Below the pieces are notes generated by a model that was not told where the DNA came from, made no database searches, and was given only the letters and a program-made list of their open reading frames with translations. Positions 38,913 through 48,171 of a stretch of DNA of 64,000 bases are shown piece by piece. The DNA is from Comamonas terrae (lineage in GTDB: Bacteria > Pseudomonadota > Gammaproteobacteria > Burkholderiales > Burkholderiaceae_C): positions 62,001 through 126,000 of the forward strand of contig NZ_BCNT01000006.1 in assembly GCF_001544075.1 (NCBI RefSeq). Direction: 5' to 3'. How positions within the stretch are numbered: position 1 is the stretch's first letter; every line of letters begins with the position of its first letter. The position numbers were made by a program, and so were the translations under genes.

Positions 38913-39534
38913 CCGGGTCTCGCCCCGGCTGGCGACCTTCTTTCTTGCTCGTGCAAGAAAGAAGGCAAAGAACACGCCCCCTGCCGTCTGCGTCCCTGCG
39001 CTTCGCTCCGGGCAAACCTGCGTCACGCCATTCAGGCTGCGGTGCGCCCCAACTCGCTGCGCGCCTGGAGCGCTACGCTCAAACAAACGGGCGCAAGTCA
39101 GATCACAAAGCAGGCGTGTCCTTCGGCACACCTGCCCGCAGCCAGAATGGCGTGCCGCAGGCGCAGACAAAAGGGGAGATACGGACAGCCTGCAAGAGCT
39201 GTGACGAAAGGCGAGCCGCGCAGCGGCAAAGCACGGTCCAGGCCGAGCGCAGCGATGGCCCGAATGGAATTTTCCCCTTTGGCTGCGCCTGTGGCGTGGC
39301 GCTTGCGGGGTGGCGGCTGCACCGCAGAGTGCAGCCGCTTCGTGATCTGGCTTGCCGCCGTTTGCCTGAGCGGCGCGCCTTTGGCGCAAAGCGAGTTGGG
39401 CGGCACACCCCGCAAGCGTCACGACACAGGTTGCCCCGCTGCTTTGCAGCGGGGTCGTAGACAGCGGGGCCGTATTCTTTGGTTCCTTTCTTGTACGAGC
39501 AAGAAAGGAACTCGCCCGCCGGGGCGAAACCCGG
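38913..39534. repeat. 622-bp nearly palindromic element between mdtB and mdtC
   Basis: The left arm 38913-39182 is the imperfect reverse complement of the right arm 39266-39534 (about 270 nt each), with a centre of about 83 nt. Ends match as CCGGGTCTCGCCCCGG versus CCGGGTTTCGCCCCGG. Each end has a nested perfect hairpin: CCTTCTTTCTTG/CAAGAAAGAAGG at 38936-38965 and GTTCCTTTCTTG/CAAGAAAGGAAC at 39482-39511. Inner blocks such as AAGTCAGATCACAAAGC also recur inverted. Frames cross it on both strands, but none has a ribosome site or family match. No target-site duplication is visible. Possibly a dispersed non-autonomous element. Confidence 0.8.
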
Positions 39535-39582
39535 CTTCTGCCCGCAAAACGGGCATGCGCCAAAGCACAAGCAACGGCAAAC

Positions 39583-42500
39583 TCAAACATGCCCGCCCTC
39601 CACTTCATCCTCGCTGCGCGGCGTGTGCTTGACCGCCGGCAGGCCGCGCCTGATGCGCCACTGCTCGGCCCAGCGTTCGAAGGTCAGGTAGATCACCGGC
39701 GTGGTGAACAGCGTGAGCAACTGGCTCACGAGCAGGCCGCCGACCATGGTCACGCCCAGCGGATGGCGCAGCTCGCTGCCCACGCCGGTGCCGATCATCA
39801 AGGGCAAGGCACCGAGCAAGGCCGCCAGCGTGGTCATCAGGATGGGGCGAAAGCGCAGCAGGCAGGCCTGGTGGATGGCCTCGCGCGCGCTCATGCCCTC
39901 GTCGCGCTGGGCCTCCAGCGCGAAGTCGATCATCATGATGGCGTTCTTCTTGACGATGCCGATCAGCAGCACGATGCCGATGATGGCGATGATGTCCAGG
40001 TCCAGTCCCGCGATCAGCAGCGCCAGCAGGGCGCCAACGCCGGCCGAGGGCAGCGTGGAGAGGATGGTGACCGGGTGGATGGTGCTCTCGTAGAGCACGC
40101 CCAGCACGATATACATGGTGACCACGGCCGCCAGCACCAGCAGCAGGGTGTTGGACAGCGAGGCCTGGAAGGCCAGGGCCGCGCCCTGGAACTGCGCATC
40201 CACCGACAGCGGCAACTGCCCTTCGTCGCGCATCTGCTGCATGGCCTGTTGCGCGGCCTTGACCGCATGGCCCAGCGAGACGCCGCCGGCCGTGTTGAAG
40301 GAAATGGTGGCGGCCGGCAGCTGGCCCACGTGGTTCACGGCCAGGGCCATGGGGCGTTCGCTGACCGTGGCCACCGAGGTCAGCGGCACGGGCGGGCCGC
40401 TGGTGGAAGCCGCGTAAATGGTCTGCAGCGCCTCGGGCCCGAGCTTGAACTGCGGCCCCACCTCCAGCACCACGCGGTACTGGTTGGACTGCGTGAAGAT
40501 GGTGGAGATCAGCCGCTGGCCGAAGGCGTTGTACAGCGCCGAGTCGATGGCCGCCACCGTCACGCCCAGGCGGCTGGCCTGGGCCCGGTCGATCTGCACA
40601 TAGGCCTGGCGGCCCTGGTTCTGCAGATCGCTGCTGACGTCGACCAGCTCGGGCAACTGGCGCAGGCGCTCCACCAGGGTGTTGGTGCTGGCCGACAGCT
40701 GGTTCATGTCGGGCGATGACAGCAGCAGCTGGTACTGCGTGCGCGCCTGGCGGTCCTCGATGGTCAGGTCCTGCACGGGCTGGGCATACAGGCGTATGCC
40801 GGCGATCTGCCGCGCATCGTCGGAAAGGCGGCGCAGCACCACGGGCATGGCATCGCGCTGGCCGTGGGGCTTGAGGTCGATCTGGATGCGTCCCGTGTTG
40901 AGCGTGGTGTTGGTGCCGTCCACGCCGATGAAGGACGAGATGCTCTGCACGGCCGGATCCTGGAGCAGGTGCTCGGCCAGCGCCTGCTGGCGCTCGGCCA
41001 TGGCGGCAAACGAAATCGACTGGTCGGCCTCCGTGGTGGCCGCGATGGTGCCCGTGTCCTGCTCGGGAAAGAAGCCCTTGGGCACCACGAAGTACAGCAG
41101 CACCGTGATCGCCAGCGTGGCCAGGAAGACCATCCAGGTCAGCGGGCTGTGGTCCAGCACCCAGCTCAGCAGGCGGCCGTATTCGGCGATGACCTTGTCG
41201 AAGAAGCGGCCCATGGCGACGGAAAAGCGGCCGGCAGGTTTTGCGCCGGCTGCGCCGGGCTCGCCCTGCCCGGGCTCATGGCGCAGCAAGCGCGCGCACA
41301 GCATGGGCGTGAGCGTGAGCGAGACCACGGCCGAGATCAGTATGGCCACGGCCATGGTGATGGCAAACTCGTGGAACAGGCGTCCGACCACATCGCCCAT
41401 GAACAACAGCGGGATCAGCACCGCGATCAGCGAAATGGTCAGCGAGATGATGGTGAAGCCGATCTGCTTGGCGCCCTTGAGCGCCGCCTGCAGCGGCGGT
41501 TCGCCCTTTTCCACGAAGCGGGCGATGTTCTCGATCATCACGATGGCATCGTCCACCACGAAGCCCGTGGAGATGGTCAGGGCCATCAGGGTCAGGTTGT
41601 TGATCGAAAAGCCCGCCAGGTACATGACGCCGAAGGTGCCCACCAGCGACAGCGGCACGGCGACGCTGGGAATCAGGGTCGCCGAGGCGCTGCGCAGGAA
41701 CAGGAAGATCACCATCACCACCAGGGCGATGGCCAGCGCCAGCTCCCACTGCATGTCCTCCACCGAGGCGCGGATGGTGACCGTGCGGTCGGTCAGGATC
41801 TGCACGTCCAGCGAGGCCGGCAGCGTTTCCTTGAGCTGGGGCAGCAGGGCCTTGATGGCATCCACGGTCTGGATGACGTTGGCGCCCGGCTGGCGGCGGA
41901 TGTTGAGGACCACCGCGGCCGTGGAGCCGTGCTCGGGCGTGCCGGCCCAGGCGGCCAGGCGGGTGTTTTCCGCATCGTCCACGGTCTGGGCCACGTCGGC
42001 CAGGCGCACGGGATTGCCGTTCTTGAACGCGACAATCAGATTGCGGTACTCGGCGGCCGACTGCAGCTGGTCGTTGGCATCGATGGTGGAGGCGCGGCTG
42101 TAGCCGTCGAAACCTCCCTTGGCGGCCTTGACGTTGGAGGCCGCAATCGCGGTGCGCAGGTCGTCCAGCGTCATGCCGTAGCTGGCCAGCGCCGCGGGGT
42201 TGGCCTGGATGCGCACGGCGGGGCGCCGCCCGCCCGCGATCGCCACCAGGCCCACGCCCTTGACCTGGGAGAGCTTGGGCGCCAGCCGGTTCTCGACCAG
42301 GTCGTTGACGCGGATCACGGGCAGCGAGGGCGAGGTGATGGCCAGCGTCAGCACCGGCGCGTCGGCGGGGTTGACCTTGCTGTACAGCGGGGGCATGGGC
42401 AGGTCGCTGGGCAGCAGGTTGGTGCCCGCATTGATGGCCGCCTGCACCTGCTGCTCGGCCACGTCCATGGACATGTCCAGCGAAAAGCGCAGGCTGATCA

Positions 42501-42768
42501 CCGAGGCGCCGCCCGAGCTGGTCGAGGACATCTGGTCCAGCCCCGGCATCTGGCCGAACTGGCGCTCCAGCGGCGCCGTGACGTTGGAAGTCATCACGTC
42601 GGGACTGGCGCCCGGATACAGCGTGGTGACCTCGATGGTGGGGTAGTCCACCTCGGGCAGGGCCGAGATGGGCAGCAGCCGGTAGGCCAGGATGCCGGCG
42701 ATCAGCACGGCCACCATCAGCAGCGAGGTGGCAATGGGCCGGAGAATGAAGAGGCGGGAAATATTCAT
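39583..42768 (-). CDS. mdtB: RND multidrug efflux permease MdtB
   Basis: 1061 residues with the same twelve-helix, two-loop architecture as Mdt[22 protein letters not shown] and the [21 protein letters not shown] helix, with its proton-relay aspartates, are clear. It is the other member of the B2C heterotrimer. It starts 81 nt after mdtA. The following stretch of about 800 bases before mdtC has no gene and contains the large inverted-repeat element, an unusual break in this operon. Confidence 0.94.
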   Translation of the reverse strand: MNISRLFILRPIATSLLMVAVLIAGILAYRLLPISALPEVDYPTIEVTTLYPGASPDVMTSNVTAPLERQFGQMPGLDQMSSTSSGGASVISLRFSLDMSMDVAEQQVQAAINAGTNLLPSDLPMPPLYSKVNPADAPVLTLAITSPSLPVIRVNDLVENRLAPKLSQVKGVGLVAIAGGRRPAVRIQANPAALASYGMTLDDLRTAIAASNVKAAKGGFDGYSRASTIDANDQLQSAAEYRNLIVAFKNGNPVRLADVAQTVDDAENTRLAAWAGTPEHGSTAAVVLNIRRQPGANVIQTVDAIKALLPQLKETLPASLDVQILTDRTVTIRASVEDMQWELALAIALVVMVIFLFLRSASATLIPSVAVPLSLVGTFGVMYLAGFSINNLTLMALTISTGFVVDDAIVMIENIARFVEKGEPPLQAALKGAKQIGFTIISLTISLIAVLIPLLFMGDVVGRLFHEFAITMAVAILISAVVSLTLTPMLCARLLRHEPGQGEPGAAGAKPAGRFSVAMGRFFDKVIAEYGRLLSWVLDHSPLTWMVFLATLAITVLLYFVVPKGFFPEQDTGTIAATTEADQSISFAAMAERQQALAEHLLQDPAVQSISSFIGVDGTNTTLNTGRIQIDLKPHGQRDAMPVVLRRLSDDARQIAGIRLYAQPVQDLTIEDRQARTQYQLLLSSPDMNQLSASTNTLVERLRQLPELVDVSSDLQNQGRQAYVQIDRAQASRLGVTVAAIDSALYNAFGQRLISTIFTQSNQYRVVLEVGPQFKLGPEALQTIYAASTSGPPVPLTSVATVSERPMALAVNHVGQLPAATISFNTAGGVSLGHAVKAAQQAMQQMRDEGQLPLSVDAQFQGAALAFQASLSNTLLLVLAAVVTMYIVLGVLYESTIHPVTILSTLPSAGVGALLALLIAGLDLDIIAIIGIVLLIGIVKKNAIMMIDFALEAQRDEGMSAREAIHQACLLRFRPILMTTLAALLGALPLMIGTGVGSELRHPLGVTMVGGLLVSQLLTLFTTPVIYLTFERWAEQWRIRRGLPAVKHTPRSEDEVEGGHV

Positions 42769-42849
42769 GATGGCCGTGGTTGCCTGTCAAGAAGAGCTGT
42801 CAGGTGCCTGCCGGCAGCATGGAAGCCAAGCGGTTCATGGCGCCAGCCA

Positions 42850-44493
42850 TCATCGTGCGCCGGCGGCGCCTGCAGGGGCCGCGGGCGCTCCCGGATGGGC
42901 GGGAGTGACAGGCTCTGCGGGCTTGCCGCCGGCCGGGCCGGCGTCGCCCGGATTGGCGTGCGGCGCGCCACCGCGGGCATTGGCGCCGTCGGCCGCGGCG
43001 GCCGGGCCTCGGCCCTCTGCGCCCGGGCCGCCCTGCGCACCGCGCTCGGCACGCAGCTTCTGGAAGAATGCCTTGCGCTCCTCGGGTGTCATGGAGGCCA
43101 GCTTGGCGCGCTGCTCGGGCGTGAGATTGCGCATCCCTCGCGGCTGGCTGGCCGCATCCTGTACCGCCTGGTCCACCTTCTGCACCTTGTCGGCCGCGAT
43201 CACCGTGACCTGGGCACCTTCGCGCAGGCGGTCGATGCCGTCGGTCACCACCTGGTCGCCAGGCTGCAGATCGCCCTGCACGCTGACGCGGTCGCCGTCG
43301 GTCACGCCGACCTTGATCTTGCGCTGCGTCACCGTCTTGTCGGACTGCACCAGATATACATAGTTGTTCTGCACGGCCGTGACCGGCACGGTCAGCACGT
43401 TCTCCAGCAGATTGACCTGCAGCTTGACGTTGACGAACTGGTTGGCGAACAGCCGGTTGTCGGCATTGGCAAAGGCGGCCTTGGCCTTCACGGTACCGGT
43501 GGCGGTGTCGATGGTGTTGTCCAGCGAGTTCAGCCGGCCCTTGGCCAGCAGCTGCTTCTGGTCGCGGTCCCACAGCTCCACGGGCAGGTCCGTGCCCTCC
43601 GCGAGCTGGCCGGCCAGCGTGCCCACGTGCGCCTCGGGCAGCGAGAACAGCGCATCGATGGGCCGCACCTGGGTGATGGTGACGATGCCGTTGGCATCCG
43701 AAGGGTTGACCACGTTGCCCAGATCGGCCTGGCGCAGGCCCAGCCGGCCCGCAATCGGCGCGGTGATGCGGGTGTAGCCGAGCTGCAGCCGGGCCGCATC
43801 GACCTGGCCCTTGTCCGCCGCCACCGTGCCCTGGTACTGGCGCACCAGCGCCGCCTGGGTGTCCACCTGCTGGCTGGCGATCGAATCCTGGGCCTGCAGC
43901 TCCTGATAGCGCTTGAGGTCGAGCTGCGCGTTCTTGAGCAGGGCCTGGTCGCGCTGCAGCGACCCCAGCGCCTGGTCATAGCTGGCCTGGAAGCTGCGGG
44001 GGTCGATCTCGGCCAGCAGCTGGCCGGCCTTGACCTCATCGCCTTCCTTGAAATGCAGCTTTTGCAGCTCACCCGAGACCTTGGCCCGCACCACGGCCGT
44101 GGCCCGCGCGTTCATGGTGCCGATGGCGCTGACCAGCACGCGCATGTCGCGCCTGTCCACCACGCCCACGGAAACAGGCTGGGCCTGGCCGGCACCGAAG
44201 GCGCCAGGGCCGCCCGGGCCGCCACGCCCGCCGCCGCGGGAACCTCTTCCGGCCGCCTGGCCGCCGGGCTGGGCCTGGGCAGTGGACGCATCGCCGCCAG
44301 CACGGTGCTTGTACCACCAGACGCCCCCCCCTGCTGCGGCAAGAACCAGCACCAGGCCGCCGATCATGGCCGGGCTGACCCGGCCGCGTTGCGAAGATGG
44401 AGGCTGGGCGCTGAAGGAGAAAGGGCTGTGCATGGTGTGGGGCACGGTCGGGGCAACCGTGATGGCAATTGGCTTGGCGGCAATGGTATCCAT
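42850..44493 (-). CDS. mdtA: RND periplasmic adaptor MdtA
   Basis: Membrane-fusion protein of 547 residues, longer than E. coli MdtA (415). A membrane anchor at about 42-62 is followed by a Gly/Arg-rich linker (GRGSRGGGRGG), then the lipoyl domain (RAKVSGELQKLHFKEGDEVK) and the helical hairpin. Beta-barrel and membrane-proximal domains follow. After the fold comes an extra tail with LTPEQRAKLASMTPEERKAFF and a Gly/Ala/Pro-rich end. The ATG at 44493 is chosen; a TTG lies two codons upstream. It is the first gene of mdtABC-nodT. No BaeSR-like regulator is nearby. Confidence 0.92.
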   Translation of the reverse strand: MDTIAAKPIAITVAPTVPHTMHSPFSFSAQPPSSQRGRVSPAMIGGLVLVLAAAGGGVWWYKHRAGGDASTAQAQPGGQAAGRGSRGGGRGGPGGPGAFGAGQAQPVSVGVVDRRDMRVLVSAIGTMNARATAVVRAKVSGELQKLHFKEGDEVKAGQLLAEIDPRSFQASYDQALGSLQRDQALLKNAQLDLKRYQELQAQDSIASQQVDTQAALVRQYQGTVAADKGQVDAARLQLGYTRITAPIAGRLGLRQADLGNVVNPSDANGIVTITQVRPIDALFSLPEAHVGTLAGQLAEGTDLPVELWDRDQKQLLAKGRLNSLDNTIDTATGTVKAKAAFANADNRLFANQFVNVKLQVNLLENVLTVPVTAVQNNYVYLVQSDKTVTQRKIKVGVTDGDRVSVQGDLQPGDQVVTDGIDRLREGAQVTVIAADKVQKVDQAVQDAASQPRGMRNLTPEQRAKLASMTPEERKAFFQKLRAERGAQGGPGAEGRGPAAAADGANARGGAPHANPGDAGPAGGKPAEPVTPAHPGAPAAPAGAAGAR

Positions 44494-44794
44494 TTGCAAA
44501 GCGCGCCCGGGTCGGCCATGGCCGGCTTTGCCAGCATTTACGTTCGCTTTACGAGGGATTTACGTCGCTGCATCGGCCTGCATTCCCTCGTCAGGGCGAG
44601 CGTGCAAGCCCTGCGTGCGACGGAAACTGTGCTGACTCCGGTGCAGGTAATCCCCGGCGCCAGCGGCCTATGCTTGAGGCTCAGCCAATCTGCCCGGATT
44701 GCGCCCGGCTGCGGCGGGCCGTCCCAGGCCTCCAGGCGGCATGCCATTGCCGGGCAATGGCTCCCCCATTTCTTGGTTCCAAGGAGATTATTCA

Positions 44795-45175
44795 ATGACC
44801 GACCGTCTGACCAACCATCCCGAAGAAGCCGCCGTGCGCGTGCCCCTGGAGCTGTACATGCGCGGCCATGCCGAAGACAACGCCGAGCACATGCGCGCCG
44901 CCTTCATGCCCACGGCCCGCCTGGAATCCGTGCGCGAAGGCCCGCTGACTTCCTGGGACCTGGACTTCTACTGCCAGCGCTTCAAGAACACGCCCGCAGC
45001 CGACGAAGCCACGCGCCGCCGCACCATCGACTATCTGGACATCGTCGGCACGGCCGCCATGGCCAAGGTCACGCTGCACCATGGCGCCGTGACCTTCACC
45101 GACTATTTCCTGCTGCTCAAGACCGAGCAGGGCTGGAAGATCGCCAACAAGGCTTTCCACGCCCAGCCCCAGTAA
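44795..45175 (+). CDS. NTF2-like (SnoaL / lumazine-binding-like) protein
   Basis: 126 residues with the cone-shaped NTF2-like fold pattern. A helical start, EEAAVRVPLELYMRGHAEDN, precedes AFMPTARLESVREG and the strands MAKVTLHHGAVTFTDYFLLLK and GWKIANKAFHA. Family members are small enzymes or ligand-binding proteins, and no catalytic residues can be assigned. AAGGAG lies at good spacing before the ATG. A bidirectional terminator follows. The 300 bases upstream (44494-44794) hold no gene and would contain the promoters of this gene and of mdtA. Confidence 0.85.
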   Translation: MTDRLTNHPEEAAVRVPLELYMRGHAEDNAEHMRAAFMPTARLESVREGPLTSWDLDFYCQRFKNTPAADEATRRRTIDYLDIVGTAAMAKVTLHHGAVTFTDYFLLLKTEQGWKIANKAFHAQPQ

Positions 45176-45186
45176 GCCGAACCGCA

Positions 45187-45223
45187 AAAAAGCCCCGCAC
45201 TGCGCAGGCAGGCGGGGCTTTTT
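45187..45223. terminator. Bidirectional intrinsic terminator
   Basis: AAAAAGCCCCGC (45187-45198) pairs with GCGGGGCTTTTT (45212-45223). It lies between the convergent NTF2-like and CoxG genes and can serve both. Confidence 0.85.
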
Positions 45224-45235
45224 GCATCCTGCGGC

Positions 45236-45922
45236 CTACTTCATCAAGAGCCAGACGACGCCCAGGACCAGAACCAGCGCCAGCGCCCAGGTCCACAGCG
45301 GCAAGCCGGACTTTTCATGGGGCGGCGTGACCGGCGCGGCATCCAGCGGCGTGGTCGCGGCATTGGCCGCATCGTATTCCCAGGAGCGGGTATCGACTTC
45401 GTCGGCATCGATCTCGTCGGCCGGTACGGCCGCCAGCGCATCGTCGATGTCCTGCACAGGGTGGCGCTGCTGCAGCAGCGCATCGAAGCGGGCAAAGAAA
45501 TCGTCGGCCATGTTGCGGGCCGCGCCGTCGATCAGGCGCTGTCCCAGCTGGGCGATCTTGCCGCCGACCTGGGCCTGCACCTCGTACGCGAGCAGGCAGC
45601 GCTGCGCATCACCGGGCTCCTCGGGATAGGGCGCGAGCCGCACGTGCGCCTGCCCCTTGCCGAAGCCTGCCACACCGCCCTGCCCCTCGAAGGCAATCGT
45701 GTAGCTTTCGGGCGGCACCACATCGGACAGCACAATCTTGCCGTTGAACCGGGCGGAGACCGGGCCGATCCTGACGGCCATGACCACGCTGTAGCCGCCA
45801 TCCTCGGCCGGCTCGAATTTCTCGCAGCCGGCCAGGCAGGCCTTGAGGGCCTGCGGGTCATTGAGCGCCTCCCAGGCCTGTTGCTGGCTTACGGCAAGGG
45901 GGCGGCTGGCGCGCATTTCCAT
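45236..45922 (-). CDS. CoxG-like SRPBCC protein with C-terminal membrane anchor
   Basis: 228 residues. An SRPBCC domain covers about 1-150 (QQQAWEALNDPQALKACLAGCE, typical CoxG). An acidic linker follows, then one membrane helix at the C-terminus (LPLWTWALALVLVLGVVWLLM). In CO-oxidisers CoxG recruits the soluble Mo enzyme to the cytoplasmic membrane. AAGGAG precedes the ATG. It is the last gene of the molybdenum hydroxylase cluster, 33 nt after the VWA gene, and ends at a shared terminator. Confidence 0.88.
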   Translation of the reverse strand: MEMRASRPLAVSQQQAWEALNDPQALKACLAGCEKFEPAEDGGYSVVMAVRIGPVSARFNGKIVLSDVVPPESYTIAFEGQGGVAGFGKGQAHVRLAPYPEEPGDAQRCLLAYEVQAQVGGKIAQLGQRLIDGAARNMADDFFARFDALLQQRHPVQDIDDALAAVPADEIDADEVDTRSWEYDAANAATTPLDAAPVTPPHEKSGLPLWTWALALVLVLGVVWLLMK

Positions 45923-45955
45923 AAGGCTCTCCTTTCGCAGTCATCTGTCAGATTG

Positions 45956-47221
45956 TCATGAAACCGTGCGTTGCCCGGCAGGTAGCCCCACCGCGGGCAT
46001 GGCCAGCAGCCGCGCCAGATGGCCCGCCAGTTCCTGCAGCGACTGCAGGTTGTGCACCGCCAGCATGGCATGCGCATGACGATGCAGCACGGCCGCGCCC
46101 TGGGCCAATGGGGCATACCCGTCAAAACGCAACAGGGGGTTGAGCCACAGCAGGCGCGCGCTATGGCGCCTGAGCCAGAGCAATTCGCGCTCCAGCAGTC
46201 CGGCATCGCCGGTATCCAGGCCGTCGCTGACCAGCAGCACCAGCGTGCGCCGGCCCACGAGGTGGCGTGCGCCTTCGCGGCGCAGCTGGGCCAGGCTTTC
46301 GCCCAGGCGCGTGCCGCCGCCGAACTCGGCTATGCAGGCATTGAGCTGCCCGAGCATGGCGTCGGGATCGGCCAGCGCGAACGCAGCCTCGAGATCCTGC
46401 AGCCGCGTGCCCAGGCTGTAGACATGCCGGCGCAGCAGCGGATGGCGCGCCGGGCTGGTGGCCTGGTGCAGAAAGGCCAGCAGCAGGCGCGCATAGCGTT
46501 CCATGGAGCCCGAGACATCGACCAGGGCCAGCCAGGGCAAGGGCCGCATCCGGCGCTGGCGCCGACGCAGCTGCAGCAGTTCGCCGCCCGTGTGCGCGGC
46601 CCGGGCCAGGCTGGCCTGCCAGTGCAGTTGCGCCCCGCGCGCAGCCGCAAGGCTGCGGCGGCTGCGGTAGCGCGGCAGCGGCAAGGCGATATCGCGCACC
46701 AGCTGCTGCACCAGCCGGTATTCGCTGGCGCTGAGCTGCTCGAAGTCCGCATGCCGCAGCCGCTGGCGGTCGCCGGCCGACATGGCGGCATCCAGCAGCA
46801 GCTCGTCCTCTTCCTGTGCCGGCTTTGGGGCGGTGTTGGGCCAGGCCGTGGCCATGGCCTCCTGCACGCGTGGCCGCCGGCGTGGCGCTACGGCCTCGGG
46901 CGCACGCGGCAGCAGCTGGGTCAGCAACTGCTGGGCCACCTCGGGATTGCGGAAGTAGGCGGCGAACATTTCACGGAACACGCCGCGGTCCTGCGCACGC
47001 GAGACCAGCACGGCCTCCAGCGCCGCGGCCATGTCCTCGCGCGCCAGGCCGACCAGGCCCAGGCTTTGCTGGGCCAGTGCCATGCGCTGTGCATCCACGC
47101 ACAGGCCAGCGCGGCGCAGCGCGCGGCAAAAGCCCACGAGGTTGGCGGCCAGCTTGCCGCTGCGCGCATCGCCCCACCAGCTGGCGCGTGCGGGTCCCGG
47201 GGCGGCCATGTCAGGATTCAT
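45956..47221 (-). CDS. CoxE-like VWA domain protein
   Basis: About 421 residues. The von Willebrand A domain in the C-terminal half carries the MIDAS motif in LVDVSGSMERYARLLLAFLH (Asp-x-Ser-x-Ser). GGGTRLGESL and LVLLVSDGLDTGD follow. CoxE works with the CoxD-type AAA+ ATPase in maturing the active site of molybdenum hydroxylases. The start at 47221 (MNPDMAAPG) overlaps the AAA gene by 11 nt, and 47209 is an alternative directly after its stop. Very long frames upstream of this start are shadows. Confidence 0.88.
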   Translation of the reverse strand: MNPDMAAPGPARASWWGDARSGKLAANLVGFCRALRRAGLCVDAQRMALAQQSLGLVGLAREDMAAALEAVLVSRAQDRGVFREMFAAYFRNPEVAQQLLTQLLPRAPEAVAPRRRPRVQEAMATAWPNTAPKPAQEEDELLLDAAMSAGDRQRLRHADFEQLSASEYRLVQQLVRDIALPLPRYRSRRSLAAARGAQLHWQASLARAAHTGGELLQLRRRQRRMRPLPWLALVDVSGSMERYARLLLAFLHQATSPARHPLLRRHVYSLGTRLQDLEAAFALADPDAMLGQLNACIAEFGGGTRLGESLAQLRREGARHLVGRRTLVLLVSDGLDTGDAGLLERELLWLRRHSARLLWLNPLLRFDGYAPLAQGAAVLHRHAHAMLAVHNLQSLQELAGHLARLLAMPAVGLPAGQRTVS

Positions 47222-48131
47222 CCTGCGGGGCCAGCAGCTGGGCAAGCCGCTCGGGCGTGAGTGCGGCAATGTCCTCGCGCTGCTTGAACAGAATGCCGGC
47301 CGTCTCGTGCACCAGCTCAGGATCCAGCACCAGGGTGTCCAGCGCCACCAGGGCCTTGGCCCATTCCACGCTCTCGGCAATGCCCGGCACGCGGCTGAAT
47401 GCATCGGCGAAGGGCCGGCTGCGCAGCCGGCCCACGAAGTCCGCCACCTGGGCCGTGAGCGCGGCGGCGGCCTCGGGCACCTTGGCCTGGACGATGGCCA
47501 GCTCGCGCTCGCGCTCGGGGTAGTCCAGCCAGTGGTAGAGGCAGCGGCGCTTGACGGCATCGTGCAGGTCGCGCGTGCGGTTGCTGGTCAGAATGGTCAC
47601 GGGCGGTACCCGGGCCGCCACCACGCCCAGCTCGGGAATGCTGACCTGGTACTCGCCCAGGTATTCGAGCAGAAAGGCCTCGAAAGGCTCGTCGGCCCGG
47701 TCCACCTCGTCGATCAGCAGCACGGCGCCGGGCGCGGGCGCCTGCAAGGCCTGCAGCAGCGGCCGGCGAATCAGATAGCGCGGCTGGTACAGCTCGCGCT
47801 CTCTTTCATCGGCACCGGCTTCCTGATGTCCGGCTTCCGAGGCGCGCAGATGCAGCAGCTGTGCCGTGTAGTTCCATTCATACAGCGCTTCGCGCTGCTC
47901 CAGGCCGTCATAGCACTGCAGGCGTATCAGCTGGCGCGACAGCACGGCGGACAGCGCCTGGGCCAGGGCCGTCTTGCCCACGCCGGGCTCGCCCTCCAGC
48001 AGCAGCGGCCGCTGCAGGCGCAGTGCCAGGAATACCGCCGTGGCCAGGCGCCGATCCGCGAAATAGCCCTGCTCGCGCAGGGCGGCGATCAGCGCATCGA
48101 TGGACGCCACGGGGTCTTCTCCGCTTTTCAT
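47211..48131 (-). CDS. MoxR/CoxD-like AAA+ ATPase
   Basis: 306 residues. Walker A is GEPGVGKT (47-54), Walker B VLLIDEVDRADEPFEAFLLE, and sensor 1 ILTSNRTRDLHDAVKRR. This MoxR-family chaperone is the CoxD partner of the VWA protein and is thought to insert or rearrange metal and sulfur at the Mo site. The ATG at 48131 (MKSGEDP) is preferred. An in-frame ATG at 48152 adds MEKALAA, which is encoded by a dispersed repeat. It is 28 nt after the FAD subunit gene. Confidence 0.9.
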   Translation of the reverse strand: MKSGEDPVASIDALIAALREQGYFADRRLATAVFLALRLQRPLLLEGEPGVGKTALAQALSAVLSRQLIRLQCYDGLEQREALYEWNYTAQLLHLRASEAGHQEAGADERERELYQPRYLIRRPLLQALQAPAPGAVLLIDEVDRADEPFEAFLLEYLGEYQVSIPELGVVAARVPPVTILTSNRTRDLHDAVKRRCLYHWLDYPERERELAIVQAKVPEAAAALTAQVADFVGRLRSRPFADAFSRVPGIAESVEWAKALVALDTLVLDPELVHETAGILFKQREDIAALTPERLAQLLAPQDES

Positions 48132-48171
48132 AGCTGCCAGCGCTTTCTCCACTTAAGTTTCAGGCAGTTTT
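48130..48171. repeat. Dispersed palindromic repeat between the FAD-subunit and AAA genes
   Basis: ATAGCTGCCAGCGCTTTCTCC followed by AAGTTTCAGGCAGTTTT matches the repeat at 961-998. It overlaps the last codons of the FAD subunit gene and supplies an in-frame ATG for the AAA gene. Confidence 0.55.

Noticed and set aside
38883..39632. Frames inside the 622-bp inverted-repeat element
   Set aside because: Frames exist on both strands because the GC-rich sequence is nearly self-complementary. None has a ribosome site or a recognisable domain.
40864..45330. 1488-residue plus-strand frame across mdtB, mdtA and the NTF2-like gene
   Set aside because: It is antisense to mdtB and mdtA and out of frame with the NTF2-like gene. 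The composition is His/Gly/Gln-rich noise.
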